Assembly (NCBI GenBank): GCA_026874595.1
Contig: CM049321.1
Span: forward strand, 19,374,979-19,438,978
From: Sipunculus nudus
Lineage: Eukaryota; Annelida; Sipuncula; Golfingiida; Sipunculidae
DNA: 64,000 nucleotides
Reading direction: 5' to 3'
Part shown: in pieces, positions 40,201 to 55,097 of the stretch
How positions within the stretch are numbered: position 1 is the stretch's first letter
Layout of the letters: each line of letters begins with the position of its first letter
Notes under the pieces: model-generated
Told to the model about the DNA's origin: nothing
The model's input: the letters and a program-made list of their open reading frames with translations, nothing else
The model's database searches: none
Made by a program: the position numbers and the translations under genes

Positions 40201-43200
40201 ATTACGTTGTACGCGATGCACAGTTAGTGGAAAAGCCACCCCGTACTCAGTTTATGCCAGGGCGGATACGCTTGAATACGATGTGTCAAGCAGCGTCAGT
40301 GAAAAGACGGGAGGAAAGTATCCTGAAAGTGAATTACGCTATGCCGTTATAGGTACCAATACCCCGTATTTCGATGAAATCAATGCTACCAGTTGTACGT
40401 AGTAAACATTTAATGGAAGAGCCAGCTCGTGTCCAGAGGGAAAAAATGTTACTAAATGCACCCAGTGCAAAATAAATTGAACAGCCACATGAAACGCCTG
40501 GTTTCGAGAGACCTGCACAGACAGATTCTTTTGGACAACAACAAAATTTCTCGCTGTGATTCCCCGTAAATCATGATGCATTGCGTGAAGATTGCGTGTG
40601 TCCCATATCCCTATGGCATCTTGGGATATTGCGTAAACACAATCTGTTTTCAATTGTGTCCTCAAACAGTGACTAGGGTTTTTAGCTCACCTGACTATAA
40701 GTCATCTGTGCTATATAGTCGTGGTCCATTGTCCGTCGTCCGTCCGTCTGTCTGTCCGTCCGTCCGTTTATCGTGCCGTCACTCCGTCCGTCCGTCCGTC
40801 TCTCCGGATGTCCGTCCGTAAGACTGGCACGTTTCGACACCACTGGACCTACGAATCTGAAATTTGGCATACAGTTAGATGTCCCCAAAATCTCCTACCA
40901 TGCCGAAAATTGGGTCAATATGACTTTGTTCCTTCAAGATATTAAGGAAAACCCTCATTTTTTTTATTAGAAATCAATTTTTAGCTCAGCTGACTATAAG
41001 TCATCTGAGCTATAGTCGTGGTCCATTGTCCGTCGTCCGTCCGTCTGTCCGTCCGTCCGTCCGTCCGTCCGTCCGTAGATGTGGCACGTTTTGAAACCGT
41101 AAGACCTAGGAATCCAAAATTTGGCATAATGTTAGATGTCCCCAAGATCTCATACCAAGCCGAAAACTGGGTCTTTGCAACTTCGTTCCTTTGAGAAATT
41201 AAGGAAAAACCTCAATTTTTTATTAAAAACCTATTTTCACACTTCAGGACTGCCTAATATCAAAACCACTCATTTGTTTTTCCTCATATTTACCATAAAT
41301 ATTCCTCTATATAGTTCCTATGTACATGCCAGAAATTATGTCTGTATTATTTAATTTAAAAAAGTTATGGGCCCAAACATAATGCATTTTGTAAAAAATC
41401 AGGAAAGATATTTGATCACTTAACACAAAAAATGTTAAAGCTATTGACCTTTTTTCCAGTAATATAACTTTAATTAATCAAAATTAAATTGTATACCCAA
41501 AATTAGATGAAAATCTTTTAAATTTTCTAAAATATTAATAAAAATAGAAAATTGGTACCTTAAATTTTGCCCAACTTTGACCATGGCACGTTTTTTTCCT
41601 GTAAGTACTGTGGATTTAATTTTCACAGCATGTTTTTGTTAGTATTTCAACTGTTAACACCAAAAATTTGAAACCAGTTGATCAAAAACTGTAGATTTTA
41701 ATAAGTTTTCAAGCACCATGTAACATATTTGTTTACATCAAGCTAGTGTTATGCAGTTTGCAAGAGCTCAGCTCCCAAGCTTCAGCTCTTAGTTCCTTAA
41801 ATTCGGCATACAGTTAGATGTCTCCAAAATCCCCTACCATGCCAAGAATTTGGTCACTAGGACTTAATACCTTCGAGATATTAATGAAAAACTTCATTTT
41901 TCCATTAAAAACCCATTGTTACACTTCAAGACTGCCTAATATCAAAACCACTGATCTGACTTTAATCATAAATAATATACATATTTTTATTCTCTATGCA
42001 CATGCCAGAATGATGTCAGTATTGCGTAATTGTTTTAAGTTATGGGCCCAAACATAATGCACTTTGTAAAAAATCAAGAAATATATTTACTCCCTTAACA
42101 AGGGCATTGCTGAAGCTAGAGATTTTTTTGTCAGGGATGTAACATTATTTAATCAAGATTCAATTGAATACCCAAAATTAGTTCTGAATTTTTCAAATTT
42201 TATAAGTTATTAGTATAAATATAAAATTAGTACCTTAAATTTTGCCCAACTGTGACCATGGCACGTTTGCGTCCTGTGAGCACTGTTGATATAATTTTCA
42301 TATCATGCACACATTAGGATTTCAGCTTTTTAGTTTAGAAAGCTGAAAGAAATTGGCCAAACTATGTAGCTTTTATTAATGTTTTTTATGAGACCCTGTC
42401 AGACTTTGGCTCTCTCCAGCCCCTCTTGAGTCACCTGTATGTTGACCTTGTTGACCTTTCATCAAATTATGCACGCTTGAGGCGAGGCATACAGGAATCC
42501 AGGCAGCTTATGGCCAGCCACAGTTGATCCAGGTGTCCAACCCAACTCATCTAGTAGTTTTAACCAACAACATAACAATAAACAATAAATTAATAAATTT
42601 TTATTGGTTTTTAATAACAAATTAAAGAAAAATAGAAAAGGAATTTGTTAGTTTATAATAACAGGAAATTAACTTGCAGTTACTGATGATATAAGAATCT
42701 TGTATCGATGGGTAGAATGTCACATATTCCAAATAACACCATGCAGTCACCTATGGCATTTTTCAGTTCAATTTTAATGATAAAGAAGTAAATCATATTA
42801 TTCATTACTAATCATTAGGGATCATATGAAAGAAATTAATGATAGACAAAGATGCAGTTGATAATATTAATCTAGATTCCTACTGTGTCTAGTTTGTACA
42901 TTGATGTGAAATTAGTCATAAATGAATTTTTTACAGTTATTTTTTAATATAAATAAAAGCCATAAAACCAGGTACTTATGATCATTATTTAAATGTGTGA
43001 ATTTTGTATATTCTGGATTCTCAACATCATTGGTTGGTGAAACTGAATAAATACCAGACATGGTGCGAATACTTTGTAATTGTATTTAAATACGAATATG
43101 ATTATGTACTCCATTATAAAATTTCTTGCATAAAGAATAGGAATTCAGGTAAAAATGAAAGTATATGAATACACGCGCAAATACTTTCAAAATGTATTCA

Positions 43201-46200
43201 TGAATGCATTCATGAATATATTCTTTAATATTATTTTAATAATCAAATCAGTTATATTTCATTTAAAAAATCATATGATTCTCTTATTATTTTTTATAAA
43301 AATTATATTTGGGACAATATTTGTAATTTTTTTTAATAAATAGTTAAACTCTTATATTATATGTTCTGCTTATAAGTTATATGGCCAAGTCAAAATCTGT
43401 GTGACAATAGTACTCCATTTGTTAATAAAATAAATGAAATCAATCCTCTTCCCTGTCTCCAAAGGTACTATCAAAATCATACATAAGCTAAACAACAACT
43501 GATAATACAGCTTATATTTATTACCACACAAAACCAGCATGTGCCTCATTTCTAAATAATATTTTTTTTATCATATATAACAGCTGAGCGTCGTGACCCA
43601 TAGGTCCCTTGTTACACTTCAGGACTGCCTAATATCAAAACCACTCATCTGGTTTTCTTCATATTGACCATAAATATTACTCTATATATTTCCTATGCAC
43701 ATGCCAGAAACTAAGTCAGTATTATTTAATTTAAAAAAAGTTATGGGCCCAAACCTAATGGACTTTGTGAAAAAATCAGGAAAGATATTTGGTCACTTAA
43801 GACCAGAAGTGTTAAAGATAGGGACTTTTTTTCAGTAATACAACTTTAATTATTCAAATTTTAATTGTATACCAAAAATTAGTTCAAAATCTGTTCAATT
43901 TTTTTATATATTGGCAAAAAATATAAAATTGGTACCTTAAATTTTGCCCAACTTTGGCCACTGCACGTTTTTTTCCTGTAAGTACTGTGGATTTAATTTT
44001 CACAGCATGTACACATTAGGATTTATTCTGTTAAAATCTGAAATTTGAAAATAAAAGCTGCAAAATTAGGCTAGTTATTGAAGTTTTTTTTAGGCTCTTG
44101 TTGTATTCCCTTACATTGTCAAGCAGTCTACTTTGAAGACTGTAGGTCATTCAGTGCACATCTCTATGCTCCCGAGGCTGTTGGCATAATGTTAGATGTC
44201 CCAAAAATCTCCTACCATACCAAAAATTGGGTCATTAGGACTTCGTTCCTTCGAGATGTTAAGAAAAAACCTACGTTTTCCATTAAAAAAGCCATTGTTA
44301 CACTTCAAGGCTGCCTAATACCGAAACCACTGATCTGTTTTTGATCATATTTAGTATTCACATTCTTTCATACATTTTCTATGAACATACCAAAAATTAG
44401 GTCAGTATTGGGTATTATTTTGAAGTTATGGGCCAAAATATAATGCAATTTTAAAAAAAACCAGGAAATATATTTACTCACCTTACATGAGAATTGTTGA
44501 ACCTAGAGACTTTTTTTCAAGAATATAACTTAATTAAATCAAGATTCAATTGTTTACCCAAAATTAGATGTGAATTTTGCAAATTTTTCAAGTTATTAGC
44601 ATAAATAAAAAATCAATACCTTAAATTTTGTCCAAATTTGGCAATGGCAAGTTTTTTCCCTGTAAGCACTGTTGATTTATTTTCACGACATATATATATA
44701 TATAAGGATTTAATCTTTTAAAATCTGAAATTTCAAAGAAAATGATTTGAAAGAAAAGCTTTTATTCACGTTTTCATACAACATGTCAAGTGTTGTTTAT
44801 ATCTAGCCCACCTAGTAGTACAGCCTTCACAGCCTACAGCATTATGTAACCCACCCCAGGCAGCTTGCCTTTGCTCAGCTTGGCCACTACCAGCAAGCTT
44901 CCCCTCTGCCCTGCACTCCCCCTCCCCCCCCCCCCCCCCCATATGGTGCATAAACTAGATGAATGTTATTGTTTTCTGTATTGGATTCATTCTTATTCTA
45001 GGCTATGCTACATTTTAGATTTATTATTGTACCACCAGGGTTACAATGATTAAAGTGTACATTTAATGTGTCCACAAAGTGGTGTATTGCTATGAAAGTG
45101 TGGATGTTCATCAGATAAGTAATTCCTTACTTCAGAAGAGTAAAAACTTCACCAGGTGTGAAATCGACCATTAATTCCAGTAATAAATTAAAACTGGGAT
45201 AGTAATTAGCACAATGATATTGTTTGTCTCTCATTCAACCAACAGCGTGTATACTTTATTTGAAAAGATGTTTTATTTTATCAAATTTACTGAATCTTTA
45301 GTTTTATTTTGGTGAATAAAATTAAGCATGTACTGAAAACGCAAATGTGCAAAACTTTTTAATAGTGATTCAAGGAATATTAATGTAGATGCCATGTTGT
45401 GGCATTATTTTCTTTTAAATTCAGTTTAAACATTTATGATTTAAAAATAACAAAATATATGTGTATGCATAATATGACCCAATATGTGCTTCTCTTCTGG
45501 ATATATAATGTAGCAACTTTTGCAACAATTCTAATATTTTAACTTATAGTTTCACTTTTTTTACTCTGTATATATTATGATTGCAGCTTTTGCAAAAATT
45601 CTAATATTTTAACTTATATTTTCAGGTTTTTTTTATGAAAAATTTATAAAATCTGTAAATAAAATAAAAATGATTGAGATAAAAACTTCTTAATGGAAAA
45701 AGTGGATATGCTAAAAAATAGGCTTATATATAAACTTAAATGCATTATTCCCTTGAAAGTGAAATAAAGGTATTAGTCCATTCTGTCCACTTGCCTGTCC
45801 ATCTGTTAAATTTCATATGCATCACAGTATCTCAAAACTTTTACTGTTTTTCTTCATGACAGTCTTGTCGGAGTATTAGTTTGCAATCATATATTTAGAT
45901 CTTTACTATAACCAAGTAGGAGGGCCCCTTTCCTCCTAACTTTTCGTATTCTTATATAAATGAAAAACATTACAATAGAATATTTCTACGTCCACCTTCG
46001 TGCTGCCCTCAGTTTTCCCTTCTCCGAACCCCATCCCAAAGTCAGCGTCAGTAAGCAAGAACAAGATGAATCAGATATATTCATAGAAATTATGTCAATA
46101 TTGTGTAATATGTAGACATAGTGGGCATCACAATAATGTACCTTGTCAAGACTAAAAAGATATTGTGTCATACAGTCACAAATTCATAAGTCACTTCATC

Positions 46201-49200
46201 AGCATAGTTAATCATAACATCATATCTGTCAAATTGAAAACTTGCAGATTACCATAAACTTTAGATCCTTCAACAAATAGCCTTATTATCATTCTACTAC
46301 TGCTTATTACTGATGTCATTGCATTCATATTTGCTCAAATATAACCCAATTTTCAACCCCTCCTAAATAAATAAAAAATAAACCACTATATTTTGCTCTA
46401 TTAATCCATCAGTCAGGTAATTTCATTTATCATTTACACACATATTACATTACATTCCTTTATAATAGCCCAACACGTCCATGATATTCATAAGCTTTTT
46501 TGACTCGATAAAGTATCACAGTGGAGAAACATTTATAGTCCAATCAAAAGAAGCTGGCCCTGAATGAAAGACTGCCTTGTTTAGACGCCGGGTCAAGGCC
46601 TAATCTGAAAAGAATAAATGCCCGAGCGTCCGATCAAGGGAATACGGTATATAAAATATACCATCTTATAATTCTTTAAGATAAAGGATTTCGTCTGCAT
46701 TGATTGTTCAACCATAACTGAGGTTCATTAGATGCAAGGCATTAAAGCTGATAGATCCCTGTTTTAATCAAACAGGAACCTTCAAGAAACAGGGAAAAAT
46801 GAAAAGCAATCGCTCGTTCAAACCATATTCGGTACAACAAAAGTTTTTTTTGTATTATATGTTTATAATATGTTTATATTCTTACAAATATATATAAGAT
46901 GGAACATATGATGTGAGCCATTCATATGGTAAGAATCAACAAGCAAGTAGTAAAATTGACCTTTCAGGGATTCTGTTGACACCGACCTGGCCCACAAGAA
47001 AGCGACACTAGATAACCATAGAAAGCATATCAGTCAACTGAAGATGAACCTCAGCACACTGACAGTTCAAAAAGTACAGATTGAAAATGATTTACAACAT
47101 CAGTCTGACCTAAATGAAAGATGGAAACAACTGAATGAACAAGTTGAATCAGTTGAAAAGGAAATAAAGGTAGATGACTTATATTCAATCACTATATATA
47201 TATATATATTAGTTGCGGTTGCAGTTTTAACTCTCGCCTGTTGCATTATTATAAAATGAAACAAAAATACAGTGAACTCAAATGTGAACTGGAGTAATTT
47301 GTGGTTCATATCCTGAGTCATGTGATTAATTGTTTTGATTTTTATCCCAAACAGGAAGCAAGACGGAGCCTGAGTCCGCTTGATGAGAGAATAGAAAATC
47401 TGGAAACCCAGAAGTGGAACATGAAGAAGGAGAAGAATGAGAAATACGAACAGGACAAGGAAAAGGTCAGTGGGCATGGGGTCTCTTCCCCTTTTAGTTC
47501 AATTTTCTACACAGTGGAGAGGTATTTATGGCCTTTAACTTTCTCTGAACATCTTATTTGTAAAGTGGAAATAAATTGAATTTAAAAGTGTACTTTACCC
47601 ATTTAAGAAGTTCTTTTAAATATTTACATCTTACTAAAGAGAAAAATATGGATCATTTTTCAGAATACCTTCACCATTGTTCATGGAATATGATATACAA
47701 CACTTCACACTTGGTTTTCCAGTAATGATCAATGAAAATCAGTAATCGATCAATGTAAATATTTATTTCAGGCTGACAGAGTGAAAGCAATGGCAGACAG
47801 CATCAAGTCGCTTCATGACGAAGTTGAGCGGTAAGAACGTACAGACTATCACTTTCATAAATTCAATATATCCATCACAAAGCTTGACAAGAATCAGAGA
47901 GTGCACACCGACGACATTTCCTTGGTCATCAATAATGAATCATCACTCTTTAGAAACCTCGACAATGCGTGACAAATGAGTGTATTATCTATTTATTAGA
48001 CACCAAACAAATGTTTATTGAAATTCAAATTTCAAATAAAAACGTGGCTGAAGTCCGCCTCAAAATTAAATCAAACCACTCAAAAATTACTGCCTTGCTG
48101 TGTGTCGTAATTCTTGACATTAGATTGCAATTCATTGGGAACCATTGGAAATAGTAGGTGGAGAAAAAAAGACTCAGGTAGGGTAAACAAATTGTTATTA
48201 AGGCTCATTACGTAATCAATTTCGTCGCATGGTCATATAACTTACTACATTATACTCAAAGTTCCTTTCAATGAAAATATGCTGATTTCTTACATACATT
48301 TGTACATTGACAGTACTTGCTGCACATCCTGATTTTTACAATACTCCCATGAAAAAAAGTAATGGTGGTACCCTGTAATTTCGATGAAATTTGATAAATT
48401 TATATATAATCTTACGTCTTCTATATCACCCAGAGGTTCACCAGCATGTGTTGTCATGTCATTATGGGAGAATCAATATATTCATCGGATAAATTATTAC
48501 GCTATTAAAATGCTAACAGCTAATGGGTGTGGCACTTGCTTAATAAAATACTAGATAATTATATAATTTTGATTTTCTAGAATTCGAAACAGATATGTCA
48601 TATTTTCCTTTAAAATCCGTAAGTATGATTATGAATAACATTATTGATTAATTGTAAATTTGTATTTGTTATTTTTTCTGTTAGGATTACCCTGTCTGAA
48701 TTTAAATACAGGTACAATCAGGAAGGCAAAGATGATGAATTATGTAGAACTAAGCGTGATCTGGACTCTGCAAGAGATCGTTTTCAGAAGCTGCAAAAGG
48801 AAAGTAGATCAGTGCAAACAAGTATTGAACAGATCAAAGAAGAGTTTGGCAGGCAAGAGGTAAGTAATTATATACCTGTGAAATCTATGTCCTTAAAGGC
48901 CATGCCGTTTAAAAATTTACTACGACCTCGTCACGGCGACTTTTCTTTAAATTAACCGATTTTAACAAAATTTATGAGATTTCGGCTATCTGCAGGGAAG
49001 GCACAAAACCACACTTTAATTCTTGAAATGGCACACATGTAAACACATATTCAGTCCATAATCAATTATACCTTCATTAATACTAAAATGATTGAGACAA
49101 ATATGAAGACTGTGTGCTGATTTACATGAACAGATTAGTCCAGGTAATATAATTTTGTAGGAAATTAGAAGGAGAAGGTAGAATGAGAATAAACTTTACC

Positions 49201-49272
49201 TACCCGTAAGGCACGTATCCGAGAAACAACAAAAGAATCATTTCAATTATTTATAACTTAAATAAAATATCA

Positions 49273-49344
<72 letters not shown>

Positions 49345-52300
49345 TTAAGTAGAAGAAGTAGATGACCCATATTAATGAAACATATAGCAACACTCAAACT
49401 CTTTATATAGATGTGTATGCATTATTTTGGATGCACCTAGCATGTCTATTTTTTTGCAGTAAAAGCAAATCTCTGTAAGCTGTCTATGTTTCTCTGAATC
49501 GTCAAGTGGATGTTCTTTTAGTTCGCCATCTTAGGACGTCCTTGATATGTCGCAAGAGCATCTGTTCAGTCATTTTGTTCAGTCGGCCGGGACGTAGATA
49601 TGGTGAACGTCCGTCTGTCGTCCGTCACCTGATGTTAACGCATTAACGTAAAAACAAATAAACATACAGTTGCCAAATTTGCAGCATTGATCCATCCCTT
49701 GAAAGCAAGACCAAGTTCGAATATGAATGGCCTTGATTCATTCTCAAGGTCAAAGAGGCGAAGATGCTAAAATGTTGGCGCAAATATAATATGAAAACAA
49801 TCTAAGACACATTCACCATATTTGCAGTATTGTTGAACCTCATAGAGGACTAGGTCAGGTTTGAATATGGATGACCTCGGTGCATTGTTTAAGGTCTCGG
49901 GGGCAGTCAGGTTTAAATTATGACAACAATAACGTGAAAGAAATTGAGGCACAGACACCAAAGTTGCAGCATTTACACGCCTAATAAAGGGCTGCTTCCA
50001 CAACAAGCGGGCAAATATACCAGATCTCTACCACAGATAATTTTTTCTTGTTCATAAATAATATGGAATCCATACAAGGGGAGCACATTTGCTTAGATAT
50101 TCGCCACATTTTGTCTGATTTGCCTTTGGGGTAAATAAAAGTAAGCTTGAGTTGATTGTAAATAAATGTTAACGAAAGATTAAATAGACGGGGTGGTGGA
50201 ATGAAGTATAATTTTCAAGAATGGATTGCAAGACGTAATAGGTGGAGCTGCTCTACCTAAATGTGCTACAATTTCGGGCTGAGTTCCCCCCCCCCCCCCT
50301 CTCTCTTGTAATTTTTTTTTTGTGTACACCGTATACCTTGATGAATTATATCACATTTCTGTGCCTAGAAGTATATATGTATAAAGTATGCATTTATTCA
50401 TAATTCGGTTTACGATCGATCAGTAATTCTTCACTTTACTCCCTGCAACAGAAACATTACGTTAATACACCCGTCTTTGTAGGTAAGGAAGCGAAACATT
50501 CAAGACAACTTGATAATGAGGACAAAGGAAAAAGAAGCGACTGATATGAGTGAACGAATCAAGGAAAACCGTAAAAAGTTATGTGACCTGAAACCCGAAG
50601 ACCTGGAGTCCGAACGGAAACTTCTATATGATGAAAAGGAGCGTCTAAACATTGAGGTGAATATTCAATCCACAGATTGCCGTACTTCCCCCAACTTTTG
50701 TTGGTTAAACATTAAATATATTAATACATATAATAATAATGCTTTATCGATTCTACACTAATTTTTCCGTATAAATACCTTTTTCCCAATTTTCACAATC
50801 TACAAAATTGTAAATATTCAAATACATGAAACGACAAACAGATATATTCTATTTCCACCGCATTGAATTGTCCGTTCGTGTACCTTATATATGTTGCAGT
50901 GACATTTCACCAACAGGAGCAGGTATTAATACCGTTGTTATTATTGTGACGTAATAACAGAAACCAGAGTGACACACAGATGCTGCTTAAATTAGGACCT
51001 TAAAGGATTTAGTCACGTTTTACATTTCCAAGTGCAAAAATGAAACCAAAACAAAACATAGGTCGAATGTAAATTTTTGCCTGGTCTCTTGTTATGAAAC
51101 AGAGCACAAACAGGATCCGATAGCACTTTTGTAGAGTTTTTCGAATATCAGAATATATTAAATATTAATATTAATTTCAGAAAAACACTCTAGATGGCAG
51201 TGTAGCTGCACTCCAGGACCAGGTGGCAAGCCAGCGAAGAGAGCTTCAGAAACCCCCGTACGCCAAGGCGGAAGAGACTTACAGAAACACCATGCTAGCC
51301 GTTGAGGTGATTGTACTTTAATAGGTTCTCCTCGTAATGTATCAGTCTTGTAAGGTCATAATTAACCAATAATTAATTTGCCACCAGTAGACTAGATTTA
51401 ATTTCCGCTGGCATCAACTCAGGGGTGGATGAACGCTTTTGACAGAGATTTTTCGGACAAGGACATTTAGTTCGGGTCAATATTATCATTATAAAATAAC
51501 CATTTGAATTATACTTGAGCATGGCACTATATCAAATTGATTTAAGCCTGATATTGATAGGGCTCATAGAATGGGGATTATAGTGTTTTCATATTAGCAG
51601 CTGCTGGAAAAAAAAACAGGAGTTTAAATAAGGTAGATAATGAACCAGTTGCAATCAAGCTATTTATATTGCAAAATTGATATTAAATAAATAAAACAGA
51701 AAATAAAGGATAAAATGATAGAAAAATATGCATTCTATAATTCTGTAGTGACGTGGAGAAAATATCTGGGCATATGGATTCCTTTCAAATCTTCAATTTC
51801 TTAGGATACAGAATCAGTTAAATCTGATAATCAGCCTAGGGCTGAATCGCTCCAGATGGGAAACAACCTTGAAGGAACACTGACAATTCATAACAAATAA
51901 GGGTGGACATCCTGTCAACCCTGTAGAATCAACAAAAATAGTGTCATAATAAGTTGCTCAGGATCAGTTAATAACGGTGTTGCAAGGATGGTCCCATGCT
52001 TACCACAGCAACGTACTGGGTAGTTTTTCTGAAGTTATAAGTAAATCACAAGCACAACATTCCCTCATTATATATGCACTTCCAAGAGTTGTCAAGGAGT
52101 AGCTCACCCATCAGAGAGTTAGGTTGAGAAAATCGCCAAGACAGAGCTTGTATGATTGGTTTCATACTTACTTTAGCAAGCAACATAGTTACTGAGTAGT
52201 TGGCCTCCAGATCACTGGAGGACCATGTTTCCTTACTGCATCTGCACAGGAATTGTCTTTGAGCAATTCACCCAAGTGAGAATTATTCACCAAAACAAGG

Positions 52301-53524
52301 TGACCTGTGATGTAAGAATGTCAAAACCAAATCAGTATGGAGATATTCGGGACAAAGCAATGTGGCGCCAAATAATATTGGGTTGAAGTGGTGTATACAA
52401 TGAAAGCAGCCGGCAAGTTGAAAGGTTACCTGGGGATGTGTCAAAACTCCACATAATTGTAATGCAGTGTTAAAAACAAACAGTTTGAGGGCCCTTGTCC
52501 CTTCAGATATCGCATGTTTACCTGTCAGATGAATTTTCAGTCGGTTTGGAGAATTGTAGACAAGCCACGAAACGTAAAACTAGCACAACCAAGCAAGATC
52601 AGATACAAGACAACCTCAACTTAATCAGATGCTCGTTTATCTCGTCGACCAAAGGACCACAAGTGCCATCAGGAACTGAATATCTAACCTAGTCTCGACC
52701 ACGACTGGAGTATATTAGGCTAACGTTATTCAATGTACCATCCATGACAAAGTATAACCAATGACTGGGGCCAGATAGCAGGTTAAAACAGAACCAACTT
52801 CATTCACTATGATAAACGTGTCATTGTATTTGCCACGGAGAAACATGGTCCATGAACAGGACGTTTCGTGTTCACTCACTTATACATAAGCAGTAATATT
52901 TAATTCATGCACAAATAGACGGGGTTTGCCATACTCGTCGTCAGTACAAAACAAACAACATCATATGAAGGATTGCTAAGAGTATTTGATGAAGCTGGAT
53001 GTGATCCTTTTGTTGTCACAATGGAATGGGCGGAGAGGAGAATAAGAATACTAACCGGTAGACGATTTATCTTAAAAATAGAATACATTTTAAAGATAAT
53101 TTGTTTGATAATCATCCAAATAATTAATTATATATTTGGGACTTTAGTTTTACGTTTGATGGCTATCAAACAAATGTTACTATATTTAGTTAACCACAAA
53201 ATGAAACATTGTCATGTCCAAGAAGTAATTAACTAAAATAGCTATTTAATGAGGGTTAATCTCTTATCAATTCCTATTATAATCTCTGTTTATGGAGCCG
53301 TATAATATTGACAATGACAAAACGTCCTCCAAAGGGCCGAAACGTCCTAGCTCGGGATGTCCTAGTCCGAAAAGGTCCAGTAAGAAACGTCCTACATCCA
53401 ACCCAGGCAACCAGATCGCAGCACTGTGGGGTCTCCTATTTTTTTGCTCAGGCCGGGAACATATTGACTTACTGTCCTAAACCAATTTATTTTTGTTCTA
53501 CACTAAGTTACAGTGTAAATGGGG

Positions 53525-53603
<79 letters not shown>

Positions 53604-54853
53604 AGAATGCGGTCTTACCTCCGCGGTCTCAGAGCGCTGTATGTTTAGTAACAGAGCATGATAATATTAAGGTATGTGATGGATATCATCGGTTCATCAG
53701 ATGACTTGAATTTCAACTTCTACGGTGTCGGTTTTTATTATTTCTTTTTCGCAAGGTCAGACGCCTTTGATTCATGCCAGTAGGTGGATACAATTAGGAA
53801 ACAGTTATTCAGCAAATTCTTTTGTTCTGAGTATAGGATAGCCAGGTTATCGGCCATACATATGTTGCATTGATCTAAAGAGGTCATTGATGTGTTTGAT
53901 TGCTGGAGTATAGGCCAGGTGATGGTGAAAGTGTGTTGATGGTCTTTCAGGGTCCACAGGCTTTGCGAGCTCTGTAACGTTTGGTTGGTTGTAAAACATT
54001 TTTTTTAAAGGGGCCTCCGGTTATGGCAAAGTATGTATTAAAACAGTAATCAACTTGATTGGTTACAAGCCGAAGCTCAGTTACACGGCCCCGGTGGAAA
54101 CAACCAAAACACCTCGAAAAACCGACCCATCATTTGGGTACACCCACCGTTCAGTATTATTGTCAAGACAATGGTCGGGAAATTTTTTTTTTTTTACATT
54201 GTGGCCAAACATTTTCCAAAATATCATATTCCACAAAATATTTAGTGAACACAACCTGAAAATCAGCTACAGGTGTATGAAGAATGTTAAGTCGATAATC
54301 CCAAACCACAACACAAGATTACTATCTGAAAGGCAACAAAAAGAATCCACGCAACAATAGCTATGAAACTGCCGTGCCAAATCTGATTTCGTCCTCAATG
54401 GGGAATGCCTAGCACCGTCCATTGTGTACTTAGCCGACGTGAACAACAAAAGTGAAGTTAAAACGTACATTGGCATGACCTGAGGACCCTGTAAATAAAG
54501 TTTTTCCAACCAAAACAAATCCACAACACGGGACTCACTCAAACGAAAACGAGCTCACAAGACATGTTTCAATCCTGACAGACAAGCAACAAAATTTCGA
54601 GATCATCTAGACTATGTCCTCTTCAAATCGGTGCAACTTATGTTTGGCCGGGAAACTGGCAATCCTAAGCTCAAAACAAAGGAACTTGCTGAATAAATGT
54701 TTGAAATTGTAACAACCCGTCGCAATAGATCAAGGGCACCTGACCGTGCGAAAAAGAAACGATAAACACCGACACCGCAGAAGTTAAAATTCCAGTCTTC
54801 TCATGAACCGATTAGGCGAAACCGGTGGTAGTGACTCAGATCCATAACATACA

Positions 54854-54894
<41 letters not shown>

Positions 54895-55056
54895 CGAAGG
54901 TAAAAATAAAGCGTGACGCCTTTTCAATAGACTAACTAGTTAATCAACACACAATTAACCAATAAACAGTGTGTGTGGATAAACTAGTTAGTCTATCTAA
55001 AAGGCGTCACTCTTTACCTTTACCTTTGCTTCAACTACAGGCTAACACGGCTATAC

Positions 55057-55097
<41 letters not shown>

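Noticed and set aside
44766-44951. Gly-rich ORF on the minus strand
   Set aside because: It is a translation of a poly-C tract and flanks, with no other support.
46773-46828. Candidate small RAD50 exon just upstream of exon 7
   Set aside because: Its length gives the wrong phase and the peptide does not match; the exon at 37166-37223 fits both phase and sequence.
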